Of a stretch of 64,000 nt of DNA, positions 34,701 to 42,126 are shown in pieces. The translations under genes and the position numbers were made by a program. The notes beneath the pieces were generated by a model. It was not told the DNA's origin. It saw only the letters and a list, made by a program, of their open reading frames with translations, and did not search any database. The stretch lies in contig NZ_AP018248.1 in the NCBI RefSeq assembly GCF_002368295.1, positions 1,769,477 to 1,833,476 of the forward strand, given 5' to 3'. Positions within the stretch are counted from its first letter, which is position 1. Every line of letters starts with the position of its first letter. This DNA is from Tolypothrix tenuis PCC 7101. GTDB taxonomy: Bacteria > Cyanobacteriota > Cyanobacteriia > Cyanobacteriales > Nostocaceae.

Positions 34701-37486
34701 ATCAAGTATATTGGGGTTCGCCAGAAGAAGACAAGCTAGAAGTTAAACTCGATAAAAAAGAGTTTAAACCTGGTGAAACTGCAACCGCATTAATTCAATC
34801 TCCCTACCCTGAAGCCGAATTGTATTTTGCAGTCATTAAAGACAAACCTATCTATCAACAAATTACCAAAGTTAAGGGAGGCGCACCCCAAATTCAGTTT
34901 CAGGTTACGCCAGAAATGTTACCCAATGCAGCAGTACAAGCTGTATTAGTCAGACAAGGTAAACCACTCAATCAAGTGGAACCGGGAAGCTTAGATAAAT
35001 TAGTAAAAATTGGCTTTGCACCATTTAAAGTCAACTTGCAGGATAAATATTTAAAGGTAGAAGTTAACCCACTGCAAGCATCACTCGAACCTGGTGCTGA
35101 GGAAACTGTACAACTAGAACTCAAGGATAATCAAGGTAATCCCACCCAAGGACAAGTTACAGTCATGGTGGTGAATGAAGCAGTACTGCAACTATCTGGC
35201 TATCGTCCACCGGATTTAGTAAATACAGTATACGCCGAACAAGCGATCGCCACTCGTTTCAGTGATAATCGTCCCGATGTCGTCATTCAACCCCAAGATA
35301 TTCCCAAACCCAAAGGCTGGGGTTATGGTGGTGGCTTTTCTTCTGGTGCAGCTAATACCCGTGTGCGTACAGATTTCCAAGCCTTAGCTTATTACAATGG
35401 TGCTGTCCTCACCGACGCTACAGGGAAAGCACAGATAACCTTTAAACTTCCCGATGACTTAACTACCTGGCGAGTCATGGCTGTAGCTACCGATGGTAAT
35501 TTGCGGTTTGGCAATGGCGATCGCACTTTTATCACAACAAAACCATTGCTAACTAATGCCATCTTGCCACAATTTGCCCGTCCAGGCGATCGCCTTCTGG
35601 CTGGTTTATCCGTCACCAATAACACGGGAAATAGCGGAAATCTTTCAATTAACGGCGAACTTAGCGGTACAGTCAAGTTTGCAGAGAATAACCCTACGAC
35701 GACAAATTTACAAACCCAAGCCGAAGCTACTACCCAAGCTTATCGCTTCCCCATGCTGGCGGAGAATGTGGGAGAAGGGAAAGTTCGCTTTACCACACAG
35801 TTAAATAATGCAGCCGATGCTTTTGAAGTACCTTTAGAAATTAAGCCGCTAGAAATTACCGAACAAGTTGTAGAAAGCGGAATCACCGAAAAGCAAACCA
35901 AGATTCCTTTAAATGTTGATAAAAATACCATCCCCAACGAGGGAGGTTTAGATATTCAACTGGCGAGTAGCTTAGTTCCAGAAATTAAAGCACCAGCCAA
36001 ACAGGTTTTAGGCGATGATGAATTACCATTTGCAGAACCCGCAGCCAGTCAGTTGATGATTGCGGCAAATTTGCAAAATCTGTCACAAAAATATGGACAG
36101 ACATTTGCCGAATTCAATACTAATCAACAAGCCAATCTAGCAACTGAACAACTGCAAAAACTGCAAGTAGCCGATGGTGGTTTTGCTTCCTACCCCGGAC
36201 AAGAAAAATCCGATCCTTGGGTGTCTTCTTATGCGGCGGAATCTTTAGCAAAAGCTAATCAAGCTTTCCCCAGTGCGATTAATTCCGCAATGCTTTCTCG
36301 CCTCAAGAGTTACTTACAAAAAGTCCTCGCAAACCCTGGACAGTATGACTTTTGTAAACAGCAAATTTGTAAAAATCAACTGCAACTCAACGCCTTGATA
36401 GGATTAGCAGAACTAGGCGATAAACGCAATAGCTTCTTAGCAGATATTTACCAACAACGTAATAACTTTGATGTCGTCAATCAAATCAAATTAGCACGGT
36501 ATTTATCTCAATTTGCTGAATGGCAAGATGAATCGCAAACCATGCTGAACCAGTTACAACAAAATATCTATGAAACTGGACGCACAGCAGTTATTAGTTT
36601 ACCGAATAGCTGGGGATGGATGAGTTCGCAGACTACAGCACAAGCGCAAGCTTTACGGTTATTTATTGCTAATAAAGCGAAGCCGGAAGTTGTCGATAAA
36701 TTATTCCAAAGTTTGCTAGCACAACGTAGAGATGGCACATGGCAAACTAGTTATAACAACGCCCAAGCACTCACAGCTTTAGTAGAATATAGTCAACTCC
36801 AACCTACACCACCTAATTTTGTCTCTTCTGTACAATTAGCTGGTAAAAAGTTAGGTGAAAATCGCTTTGAAGGCTATAGCAATCCTAACTTACAGTTAAA
36901 TGTACCAATGGATAAATTACCTCGCGGTCGCCATGATTTAGTCTTACAAAAATCAGGTAGAGGTAAATTACATTATCTGGTTGCTTATAATTATCGCTTG
37001 CAAGGAAATCAACCCGGGAGATTTAACGGGTTAAGAGTTTCCAGAGAAATTCAAAAAGTTGGCGAAGCAGAAAGTCTTCTACAAAAATTCGGACTGTTCG
37101 CCTTTGATAAACCCTTAACTTTACAACCAGGACAAGTATTTGATATTGGTGTAGAACTGATTACCGATCATCCTGTGAATCATGTAGTGATTACAGATCC
37201 GCTACCAGCAGGATTAGAAGCAGTAGACGCAAGTTTCCAAACTACAACCGCTGCATTGCAAGCAAAAGCCGATAGTTGGCAATTAGGGTTTAAGAACATC
37301 TACCGCGATCGCATTATCGCCTACGCTGACCACCTGGAACCAGGAGTTTACAGCTTGCATTATTTAGTCCGTTCCGTTACCCCTGGTAAATTCCTTTGGC
37401 CTGGTGCGGAGGCGCATTTACAATATGCACCGGAAGAATTTGGACGTGCGGCTGAGTCTACACTAATAGTTGAGGAGAAATCGTGA
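31766..37486 (+). CDS. Bacterial alpha-2-macroglobulin family lipoprotein (YfhM-like)
   Basis: This 1906-residue lipoprotein has a signal peptide ending in lipobox GIAGC (Cys22). Repeated MG-type beta domains follow. A central macroglobulin domain contains TDFQALAYYNGAVLTDATGK and LPDDLTTWRVMAVATD. Further on come a thioester-domain-like helical region (NAQALTALVEY) and a C-terminal receptor-like domain (VVITDPLPAGLEAVD). Bacterial A2Ms trap attacking proteases in the periplasm and pair with PBP1C. The place where the CxEQ thioester motif should be reads FAEP (residues 1422-1425), so the covalent-trap chemistry appears lost. Confidence 0.93.
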   Translation: MIIKVLIKFLLSLTLMLGIAGCSLFGINSGREQLPTVAPLAPPKLPDWIEQISPIGDAKPLNQIRIRFKEALIPVESLDSPEQQNLLQKFELTPPLPGRFRFLTPRMVGFQADKALPQATRFQVTLKSGLADLKKHRLDKDLAWTFNTEPINLSNLPGVNPMEKADEQPIDLQPKLQFTSNVELDVNSVQKHLQLIPEGKTDGVGFKVILDKEEKPQESEDPLEKFDPAQRNWVYQLIPQLKLASATRYRLSFAPGILPAYGNLPSEKEFASKLATYSPLAFQGINFYGQPDAGGTYGRFVKGSPQLEFNNILVADSAIENIKIEPKPKDIDRIIQVNDEDRIVNINPYALAPATSYTITVGGNLKDKFGQTLGKPVSLKYDTGDLAGDIWVPADLNIFPAGKDLQLNINTINLPEANYKAAYKVVQPIDLVYDNNASNLLPKPVEWQSFSIARKNNQAVDINVPLRERLSSPTGMLAYGVQARTNKYQENGKELWREPTTYGLVQLTNLGVFSQWFPDSGLIRVHHLSDGSPVKAAAVEIYQSQLNAKSRPPASPCATGKTDDSGNLSIKTADLKQCLGGNQTFVKAPEFLIIARENQDWAFTRTEEYSGVYGYGVDAGWQDGKPESRGIIFSDRQLYQPGEKAWLTGFADYLQNGTIQQDKNAAYQVTLVDPDGKNTSLGTKTTNEFGTFSLELPISKTQRLGYYTVQAKGKSGQEISGEFRVAEFKSPNFKVELNLDKEFAFIGDKVEAKAASNYLFGAPVQGGEAKYFVTRQQANFIPKGWEEFSFGRQWFWPEESPTLTSDVLQNTSVLDANGKSAQSLTVAKDLPYPMTYQVDVQVADVSNLSVADSQTFTALPSNRLIGLKTNFVADAGKPFNIEAVVTDPTGKPLTGQRLRLELQQMKYSSVTKLVEGSRTAKNQVEYKTVAQAEVTSASNPQSVNLTPRESGSYRIRANFSDTKDEISATDLQIWVTGNNQVYWGSPEEDKLEVKLDKKEFKPGETATALIQSPYPEAELYFAVIKDKPIYQQITKVKGGAPQIQFQVTPEMLPNAAVQAVLVRQGKPLNQVEPGSLDKLVKIGFAPFKVNLQDKYLKVEVNPLQASLEPGAEETVQLELKDNQGNPTQGQVTVMVVNEAVLQLSGYRPPDLVNTVYAEQAIATRFSDNRPDVVIQPQDIPKPKGWGYGGGFSSGAANTRVRTDFQALAYYNGAVLTDATGKAQITFKLPDDLTTWRVMAVATDGNLRFGNGDRTFITTKPLLTNAILPQFARPGDRLLAGLSVTNNTGNSGNLSINGELSGTVKFAENNPTTTNLQTQAEATTQAYRFPMLAENVGEGKVRFTTQLNNAADAFEVPLEIKPLEITEQVVESGITEKQTKIPLNVDKNTIPNEGGLDIQLASSLVPEIKAPAKQVLGDDELPFAEPAASQLMIAANLQNLSQKYGQTFAEFNTNQQANLATEQLQKLQVADGGFASYPGQEKSDPWVSSYAAESLAKANQAFPSAINSAMLSRLKSYLQKVLANPGQYDFCKQQICKNQLQLNALIGLAELGDKRNSFLADIYQQRNNFDVVNQIKLARYLSQFAEWQDESQTMLNQLQQNIYETGRTAVISLPNSWGWMSSQTTAQAQALRLFIANKAKPEVVDKLFQSLLAQRRDGTWQTSYNNAQALTALVEYSQLQPTPPNFVSSVQLAGKKLGENRFEGYSNPNLQLNVPMDKLPRGRHDLVLQKSGRGKLHYLVAYNYRLQGNQPGRFNGLRVSREIQKVGEAESLLQKFGLFAFDKPLTLQPGQVFDIGVELITDHPVNHVVITDPLPAGLEAVDASFQTTTAALQAKADSWQLGFKNIYRDRIIAYADHLEPGVYSLHYLVRSVTPGKFLWPGAEAHLQYAPEEFGRAAESTLIVEEKS

Positions 37487-37562
37487 ATATTCATCACCTG
37501 CTTGTTTACTCATCTGTAGAATAACAATAAAGCAAGCTATAGCTTTGAGGAGAAGCTTTGCT

Positions 37563-37799
37563 ATGACTGTAAATATTAATATTCAAGAGGCAGAAGTTAC
37601 ATTTTCTGAACTTCTAAATCGGGTAAGTCAGGGTGAAGAAATTACAATTCTTCAAGATGGCGTTGCGATCGCTCGTTTAGTAACTGTGAATCAAAATCTC
37701 CCAAAAAGAATACCAGGAAGCGCTAAAGGTTGAATTACCATTGCTCCGGATTTTGATGATCCCTTACCTGATGATTTACTTGCGAGTTTTGAAGGATGA
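37563..37799 (+). pseudogene. Phd/YefM-type antitoxin interrupted by a stop codon, with decayed toxin start
   Basis: ATG 37563 opens MTVNINIQEAEVTFSELLNR and continues with VSQGEEITILQDGVAIARLV, a Phd/YefM antitoxin N-domain. After GSAKG the frame meets TGA at 37731. The next 21 codons stay in frame and read ITIAPDFDDPLPDDLLASFEG, the usual C-terminus, so one leucine-like codon has become a stop. At 37796 an overlapping ATG begins MKILF and stops at once, as expected for a destroyed PIN-toxin start. Confidence 0.75.
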
Positions 37800-37856
37800 A
37801 AATACTGTTTTGAAAAAAATAAGTAACCTGTTATAAACTTTGTCAGAGGTATAAAA

Positions 37857-38096
37857 ATGAAAACTGAACACGAGCGTCAAGAAATAATCAATGCAATCAA
37901 CGTACTGTTACATCAAGCTTATGACAGTACGCTAGATGAGATTTACGCACTACTCGAGAAAATTGAAGATCAAGAGGATGAAGAGGATTTAAAAACTGTT
38001 AAAGAAGCTAGAGAAGAGATACGCTTACACGGTACATTCTCTTGGGAAAAAATTAAAAAAGAAATTGCCGAAGAGAGAAAACAAGACGTGGCTTAA
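37857..38096 (+). CDS. Putative antitoxin partner of the RelE/ParE-type toxin
   Basis: This 79-residue, highly acidic and helical protein (LLEKIEDQEDEEDLKTVKEA) lies directly upstream of a RelE/ParE-type toxin gene, with 3 bases between stop and next start. Size, charge and position fit a type II antitoxin. I do not recognise a classic DNA-binding motif with certainty, so the name rests on context. Confidence 0.72.
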   Translation: MKTEHERQEIINAINVLLHQAYDSTLDEIYALLEKIEDQEDEEDLKTVKEAREEIRLHGTFSWEKIKKEIAEERKQDVA

Positions 38097-38099
38097 TTG

Positions 38100-38366
38100 A
38101 TGACTTACACAGTCGAATTCTCCCCTAGTGCAAGAAAGATTTTTAAAAAATTACCTCAAGACTTGCAAGACCGTATACAACCTAAAATAGATGCTTTAGC
38201 CACAGAACCCCGTCCTAGTGGGGTTAAAAAGTTAAAAGGCGAAGAAAATACTTATCGAATTAGAGTTGGCAATTATCGAGTAGTTTATGAAATAGAAGAT
38301 GATGTATTGTTGGTTACTGTGATTAGAGTGGGTGGTCGCGGGGAGGTTTATAAAGATGAAAGTTGA
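38100..38366 (+). CDS. RelE/ParE-family toxin
   Basis: This 88-residue protein has the compact RelE/ParE fold signature: MTYTVEFSPSARKIFKKLP, the central PRPSGVKKLKGEENTYRIR, and VGNYRVVYEIEDDVLLVTVI followed by RVGGRGEVYK. RelE-type members cut mRNA in the ribosome; ParE-type members poison gyrase, and sequence alone does not settle which. ATG 38100 is preferred over the TTG one codon earlier. It forms a pair with the gene at 37857. Confidence 0.88.
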   Translation: MTYTVEFSPSARKIFKKLPQDLQDRIQPKIDALATEPRPSGVKKLKGEENTYRIRVGNYRVVYEIEDDVLLVTVIRVGGRGEVYKDES

Positions 38367-38413
38367 CAGATGAGAAAAATTTAGAGCTATCCCCTACAGT
38401 TCGGTAAATTCCT

Positions 38414-38533
38414 CTAGCTAATAAACTTGATGCTGAACCAACTCGTTCACTGTTACATCGCAGTGCTGCAACCCTTGCTATTGAATATGGTGAATTTTGC
38501 GTAGCAGAACGTTTGATTGCGATCGCCCTTGGC
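38414..38533 (+). pseudogene. Fragment of an unidentified helical-repeat-like protein
   Basis: A short open stretch without start or stop reads LDAEPTRSLLHRSAATLAIE, then YGEFCVAERLIAIAL. It resembles a segment seen in larger cyanobacterial proteins with helical repeats, but I cannot name the parent. It is joined out of frame to the alpha-2-macroglobulin fragment that follows. Confidence 0.5.
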
Positions 38534-38547
38534 GCTGCGCTTCGCGC

Positions 38548-38657
38548 AATCGCATTATCGCTTACGCCGACCAACTCGAACCAGGAGTTTACAGATGGCA
38601 TTACTTGGTACGTTCTGTTACTCCCGGTAAATTACTCTGGCTTGGTGCGGAAGCGCT
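38548..38657 (+). pseudogene. Diverged copy of the alpha-2-macroglobulin C-terminal coding segment
   Basis: This stretch encodes RIIAYADQLEPGVYRWHYL, then VRSVTPGKLLWLGAEAL. The 3' end of the alpha-2-macroglobulin gene (about 37311-37420) encodes nearly the same residues (RIIAYADHLEPGVYSLHYL). The DNA is clearly similar but not identical, so the duplication is old or comes from a lost paralogue. Confidence 0.8.
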
Positions 38658-38706
38658 TTGTCAGATATGTGGCAATTACGATAAAATAATACTCACATAT
38701 AAGGCA

Positions 38707-38889
38707 ATGGCAATGACAACTAACAAGCTACCAAAAAAGAAACATAAAAAAACTCCAATTCCCGAACATCCCTTAGCAAAGCTTGCTGGTAAATTTGAAG
38801 GTGAGTTTTGGGAAGATACACTCTTAGAAATTGAGAAATTGCGAGACATAGAAAAAGAAGAAATCAACAGAAGTTCAGATAGTAAATAA
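38707..38889 (+). CDS. Putative antitoxin upstream of a VapC-like toxin
   Basis: From ATG 38707 (or 38713) the product is about 60 residues: a lysine-rich start (KLPKKKHKKTP), then HPLAKLAGKFEGEFWEDTLLE and a charged C-terminal helix. The PIN-domain gene begins 18 bases after its stop. The GKFEG-W-LLEIE pattern is typical of short cyanobacterial antitoxins paired with VapC. The frame is open upstream into the alpha-2-macroglobulin fragment, which I do not count as part of the gene. Confidence 0.72.
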   Translation: MAMTTNKLPKKKHKKTPIPEHPLAKLAGKFEGEFWEDTLLEIEKLRDIEKEEINRSSDSK

Positions 38890-38907
38890 GTTGTAGGTTT
38901 TAATTTA

Positions 38908-39330
38908 GTGTATCTGCTCGATACCAGCATTGTTAGTAATTACCTTGATAAAAGACGCAATATTCCACAATTAACAGAGCGTATTTTAAGCACAGATCCC
39001 GAACTGATATTTATTAGCATTATTACTGTTGAAGAAATTATACAAGGGGCTTTGGCAACTGTTCAAAGGGTAAGACAAAAACCATCTGTTACGGATGCAT
39101 ATAGATATTTTTCAGAATTATTTTCCGCGTTACATTATTTTCAAATCCTGCCTTATACTATCGAGGCAGAAACTATTTATCAATCTTTGTCTCCAAAAAC
39201 CAAACGTATTGGCACACAGGATTGTCGCATAGCTGCTATAGCTTGCTCAAAAGGATACATTTTAGTGACAGCAAATGTAGCTGATTTTGAAAAAATAGGG
39301 AATCTTCAAATAGAAGATTGGACACAGTAA
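38908..39330 (+). CDS. vapC: VapC-like PIN-domain ribonuclease toxin
   Basis: This 140-residue PIN-domain protein shows the acidic active-site set: Asp5 (YLLDTSIVS), Glu42/Glu43 (TVEEIIQG), Asp105 (GTQDCRIAAIA) and Asp126 (TANVADFEKI). VapC toxins cleave tRNA or rRNA and are neutralised by the upstream antitoxin. The start is GTG 38908. All catalytic residues are present, so the module looks functional, unlike the decayed one at 37563. Confidence 0.9.
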   Translation: MYLLDTSIVSNYLDKRRNIPQLTERILSTDPELIFISIITVEEIIQGALATVQRVRQKPSVTDAYRYFSELFSALHYFQILPYTIEAETIYQSLSPKTKRIGTQDCRIAAIACSKGYILVTANVADFEKIGNLQIEDWTQ

Positions 39331-39499
39331 AAAATTGTAATTTATCGTCGCGCACTTCAGGCGATCGCATGATGGACTAGACCTAGAACTTTAAGTTGAT
39401 AGGTATAAGTTAAGTATGTTTTGCTATTGATTGGCGCTTTTAAACATGATGCTTATAATTGAGTGGCAGTGAAACAATCACAGCTACTCAGCTTTGGCG

Positions 39500-40144
39500 A
39501 TGGAAATTTTTACTATTGGACATTCCAATCACAGCATTGAAGCATTTATGACATTGCTGCAACAGCACGAAATAACAGCTTTAGCGGATGTGCGATCGCA
39601 TCCCTATAGCCGCTATTTACCACACTTCAGCCAAGCACCACTCAAAGCAGCTTTAGTCAATGCAGGGATTTCTTATGTATTTTTAGGCAAAGAATTGGGA
39701 GCAAGACCGAATGATCTAACCTGCTATGTTGATGGTAAGGCTTTGTATGAAAAGATTGCTGCTACTCAACTATTTGCAGATGGCATTCAGCGATTATTAA
39801 AAGGAGCAGAAACTTATAAAATTGCACTGATGTGTGCCGAAAAAGACCCAATTACCTGCCATAGAGCAATTCTGATTTGTCAAAAATTACGTAGCTTAGG
39901 TTTAAAAATTAACCATATTTTAAGCAATGCTCAGTTAGAAAGTCATGAAGCTTTAGAAGACAGACTTTTAGAATTACATCAACTTCAAGAACCAGAGTTA
40001 CCGCAACAAATTCAATTGTCTTTATTTGAAACTATTTCTTTTCCTGAACCATCGAAAATGCAGTATTCACGTGCAGAATCGCTGCACAAAGCTTATCATC
40101 AACAGGGAGAACAAATCGCCTATGTAGAAAAAACAGAAAAATAA
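39500..40144 (+). CDS. DUF488 family protein, first of a pair
   Basis: This 214-residue protein has the DUF488 pattern: FTIGHSNHSIEAFMTLL, then ALADVRSHPYSRYLPHF and the C-x-E...CHR motif (MCAEKDPITCHRAIL). The last 60 residues are a charged tail (LSLFETISFPEP and onward). The enzymatic role of DUF488 is unproven to my knowledge. It starts a tight three-gene operon. ATG 39500 is chosen over a TTG two codons upstream. Confidence 0.85.
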   Translation: MEIFTIGHSNHSIEAFMTLLQQHEITALADVRSHPYSRYLPHFSQAPLKAALVNAGISYVFLGKELGARPNDLTCYVDGKALYEKIAATQLFADGIQRLLKGAETYKIALMCAEKDPITCHRAILICQKLRSLGLKINHILSNAQLESHEALEDRLLELHQLQEPELPQQIQLSLFETISFPEPSKMQYSRAESLHKAYHQQGEQIAYVEKTEK

Positions 40145-40146
40145 AT

Positions 40147-40593
40147 ATGAGTAATTCTATTAATTTATTTACTATTGGTTTTACCCAAAAGACTGCTCAA
40201 CAGTTTTTTGATACTTTAGTGAAGTCTGGCGTAAAAAGAGTTGTGGATACCCGACTTAATAATATCTCCCAACTGGCAGGATTTACTAAAAGAGGAGATT
40301 TAGAATATTTCTTACGCAAAATTGGTGATATCGAATATGTACATATTTTAGATTTGGCACCAACAAAAGATATTTTAGATGATTATAAAAAAAATAAAGG
40401 TGATTGGGAAACCTATGAGAATAAGTTTTTAGCATTGATGCGCGATCGCCAAATTGAACAGAAGGTTTCACCACAGCTATTGGATGGTAGCTGTTTGCTT
40501 TGCAGCGAAGCCAAGCCTCATCATTGCCATCGCCGCTTAGTAGCTGAATATTTGCGTGACAAATGGGGAAATATAACCATAAGTCACCTATGA
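40147..40593 (+). CDS. DUF488 family protein, second of a pair
   Basis: This 148-residue paralogue of the preceding gene starts three bases after its stop. It opens NLFTIGFTQKTAQQFFDTL, has VVDTRLNNISQLAGFTKRGD, and ends with the conserved cysteine motif LLCSEAKPHHCHRRLVAEYL. The N-terminal dinucleotide-like loop differs from the first copy (GFTQ instead of GHSN), and the C-terminal extension is absent. Two divergent copies side by side suggest a hetero-oligomer or two related substrates. Confidence 0.85.
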   Translation: MSNSINLFTIGFTQKTAQQFFDTLVKSGVKRVVDTRLNNISQLAGFTKRGDLEYFLRKIGDIEYVHILDLAPTKDILDDYKKNKGDWETYENKFLALMRDRQIEQKVSPQLLDGSCLLCSEAKPHHCHRRLVAEYLRDKWGNITISHL

Positions 40594-40602
40594 CAAACTT
40601 TT

Positions 40603-41391
40603 ATGGTTCAAATCATCTGCCTTGCCAATTCTAAAAAATATGGCGATCGCTGCATAGCAGGTATTGAAATTGCGACTGGCAAATGGATTCGTCCTTTCTC
40701 TAATTTAGAGTATGGGCAAATTCCGCTAAATATGTGTTTAGTGGATGGTGAGGAGCCGAAATTGCTCGATATCTTAGAAATACCTTTAGCTGCTACTAGC
40801 TTAGGATATGAATATGAAAATCGAGCGATATTACACGGTAAATGGCAAAAAATTGGTCAAGCTACTGTCAGCGATTTAATTCCTTACTGTGAAGGCGAAA
40901 TTATTCATCGTCAATGGCTCAATTCTGTACCACTGGATTTCATCCAATCATTACCGTATGAACAACGGCGGACATTACAACTAATTAAAACAACTAAATT
41001 TCATCTCTATAACTATCATCATAGTGGCAAATGGGAGGCTGATTTCACAACATCCGGCGGTGAATCAATGCGAGCAAAAATTACAGACTTAAATCTCATC
41101 GAGAAGCTGAACACAGGTATTCGTATTACACATGAATGCTTACTTACTCTTAGCCTCAGCCAACCTTGGCGCAAAACCGATTTAGATGAGTTTGCTTGTT
41201 GGAAACTAATTGCTGGCGTGATTCAATTATCCAGTTATGATTTGATTCTGTGGGAAATGCAAAGATTAGGCTGGAGTATAGATAAAGGAAGGTCTTACCT
41301 CAAACAAACCTACAATAAGCGATCGCGTCAGGAATTGACTAAGACTGAAATCGCTCAATTTTTACATCACCTCAAAAGCCTGAAAGCGTAA
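40603..41391 (+). CDS. Probable dual OB-type domain protein linked to DUF488
   Basis: This 262-residue protein begins VQIICLANSKKYGDRCIAGI with GKWIRPFSN, a beta-rich start I associate with the 'dual OB-containing' family found beside DUF488 genes. The C-terminal third (LTLSLSQPWRKTDLDEFACW, then KLIAGVIQL) is also typical of that family. It follows the second DUF488 gene by nine bases, so the three are almost certainly cotranscribed. I assign the family from memory with moderate certainty; nucleic-acid binding would be an inference. Confidence 0.68.
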   Translation: MVQIICLANSKKYGDRCIAGIEIATGKWIRPFSNLEYGQIPLNMCLVDGEEPKLLDILEIPLAATSLGYEYENRAILHGKWQKIGQATVSDLIPYCEGEIIHRQWLNSVPLDFIQSLPYEQRRTLQLIKTTKFHLYNYHHSGKWEADFTTSGGESMRAKITDLNLIEKLNTGIRITHECLLTLSLSQPWRKTDLDEFACWKLIAGVIQLSSYDLILWEMQRLGWSIDKGRSYLKQTYNKRSRQELTKTEIAQFLHHLKSLKA

Positions 41392-41549
41392 CAGATAGTA
41401 TTATCCTTTATATTCTACTTATCGCTAGTATTTGATTTTATTATTGCAATAATTGCTTGTATATCTGGGTTTTTACACCAATTATCCAGAATTCAGCAAC
41501 AAATGCAAACTCGGGAATCTATACTATTGTTTTAGGATGAACGCCATCA

Positions 41550-41834
41550 ACAATTGTAGTGTCCGAAATAGCAATTGTATTATCAAAAGCAGCAATTGTA
41601 TTATCGAAAACAGCAATTGTATTATCAAAAGCAGCAATTGTAGTGGCAAAAACAGTAATTGTATTATCAAAAACAGCAATTGTATTATCAAAAGCAGCTA
41701 TTGTAGTGGCAAAAGCAGCTATTGTAGTATCAAAAGCAGCAATTGTAGTATCAAAAGCAGCAATTGTAGTGGCGAAAGCAGCAATTGTAGTGGCGAAAGC
41801 AGCAATTGTAGTGGCGAAAACAGCTATTGCATAG
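41550..41834. repeat. 21-bp tandem repeat, about 14 units, open in several frames
   Basis: The unit is GCAATTGTAKTRKCRAAARCA; twelve full units begin at 41571 and every 21 bp after it, with a diverged unit before and a partial one at 41823. Almost every unit carries the palindrome AATT within CAATTG or TATTG. Both one minus and two plus frames are free of stops, giving heptapeptide repeats such as AIVLSKA, NCIIKSS or FATTIAA. None of these frames has a convincing ribosome-binding site, so I annotate a repeat rather than a gene. Confidence 0.9.
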
Positions 41835-41876
41835 GTATAACCAGCTTTTGGCATCGCTTATACAGTTGTAATATGA

Positions 41877-41957
41877 TGCGTTACTTTTTTGAATTGGCGA
41901 ATATATCAAGAAGATGGGACACAATCAGAAATTGTAGTTTATTATGACGAAGATTAA
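41877..41957 (+). pseudogene. Short C-terminal coding remnant
   Basis: An open stretch ending in TAA at 41955 reads FLNWRIYQEDGTQSEIVVYY followed by DED. It looks like the tail of a protein whose body is missing. I do not recognise the parent family. It follows the 21-bp repeat by about 40 bases. Confidence 0.35.
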
Positions 41958-42126
41958 GACACCTGAGAGCCAATATTGAGCTTGCATTCCGGCTATGGTA
42001 TCAAATTCTCGCCATTTCCCCTGGAAAATGAGTAAAATGTTGAATGATTTTATCCAAGAAAATACTTACTTTAAGATGCCTCTTGTATAAATAAGTTGCA
42101 AAAAAGGCTTCTGGGGCAATACTGAC

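Noticed and set aside
41550..41834. CRISPR array
   Set aside because: Units are contiguous 21-bp copies with no unique spacers, and no cas genes are nearby.
41453..41947. Plus-strand ORF with NCxxxSS heptapeptide repeats (and the alternative frames at 41559 and on the minus strand at 41519-41854)
   Set aside because: All frames are by-products of the same 21-bp repeat; none has a convincing ribosome-binding site or a recognisable domain outside the repeat.
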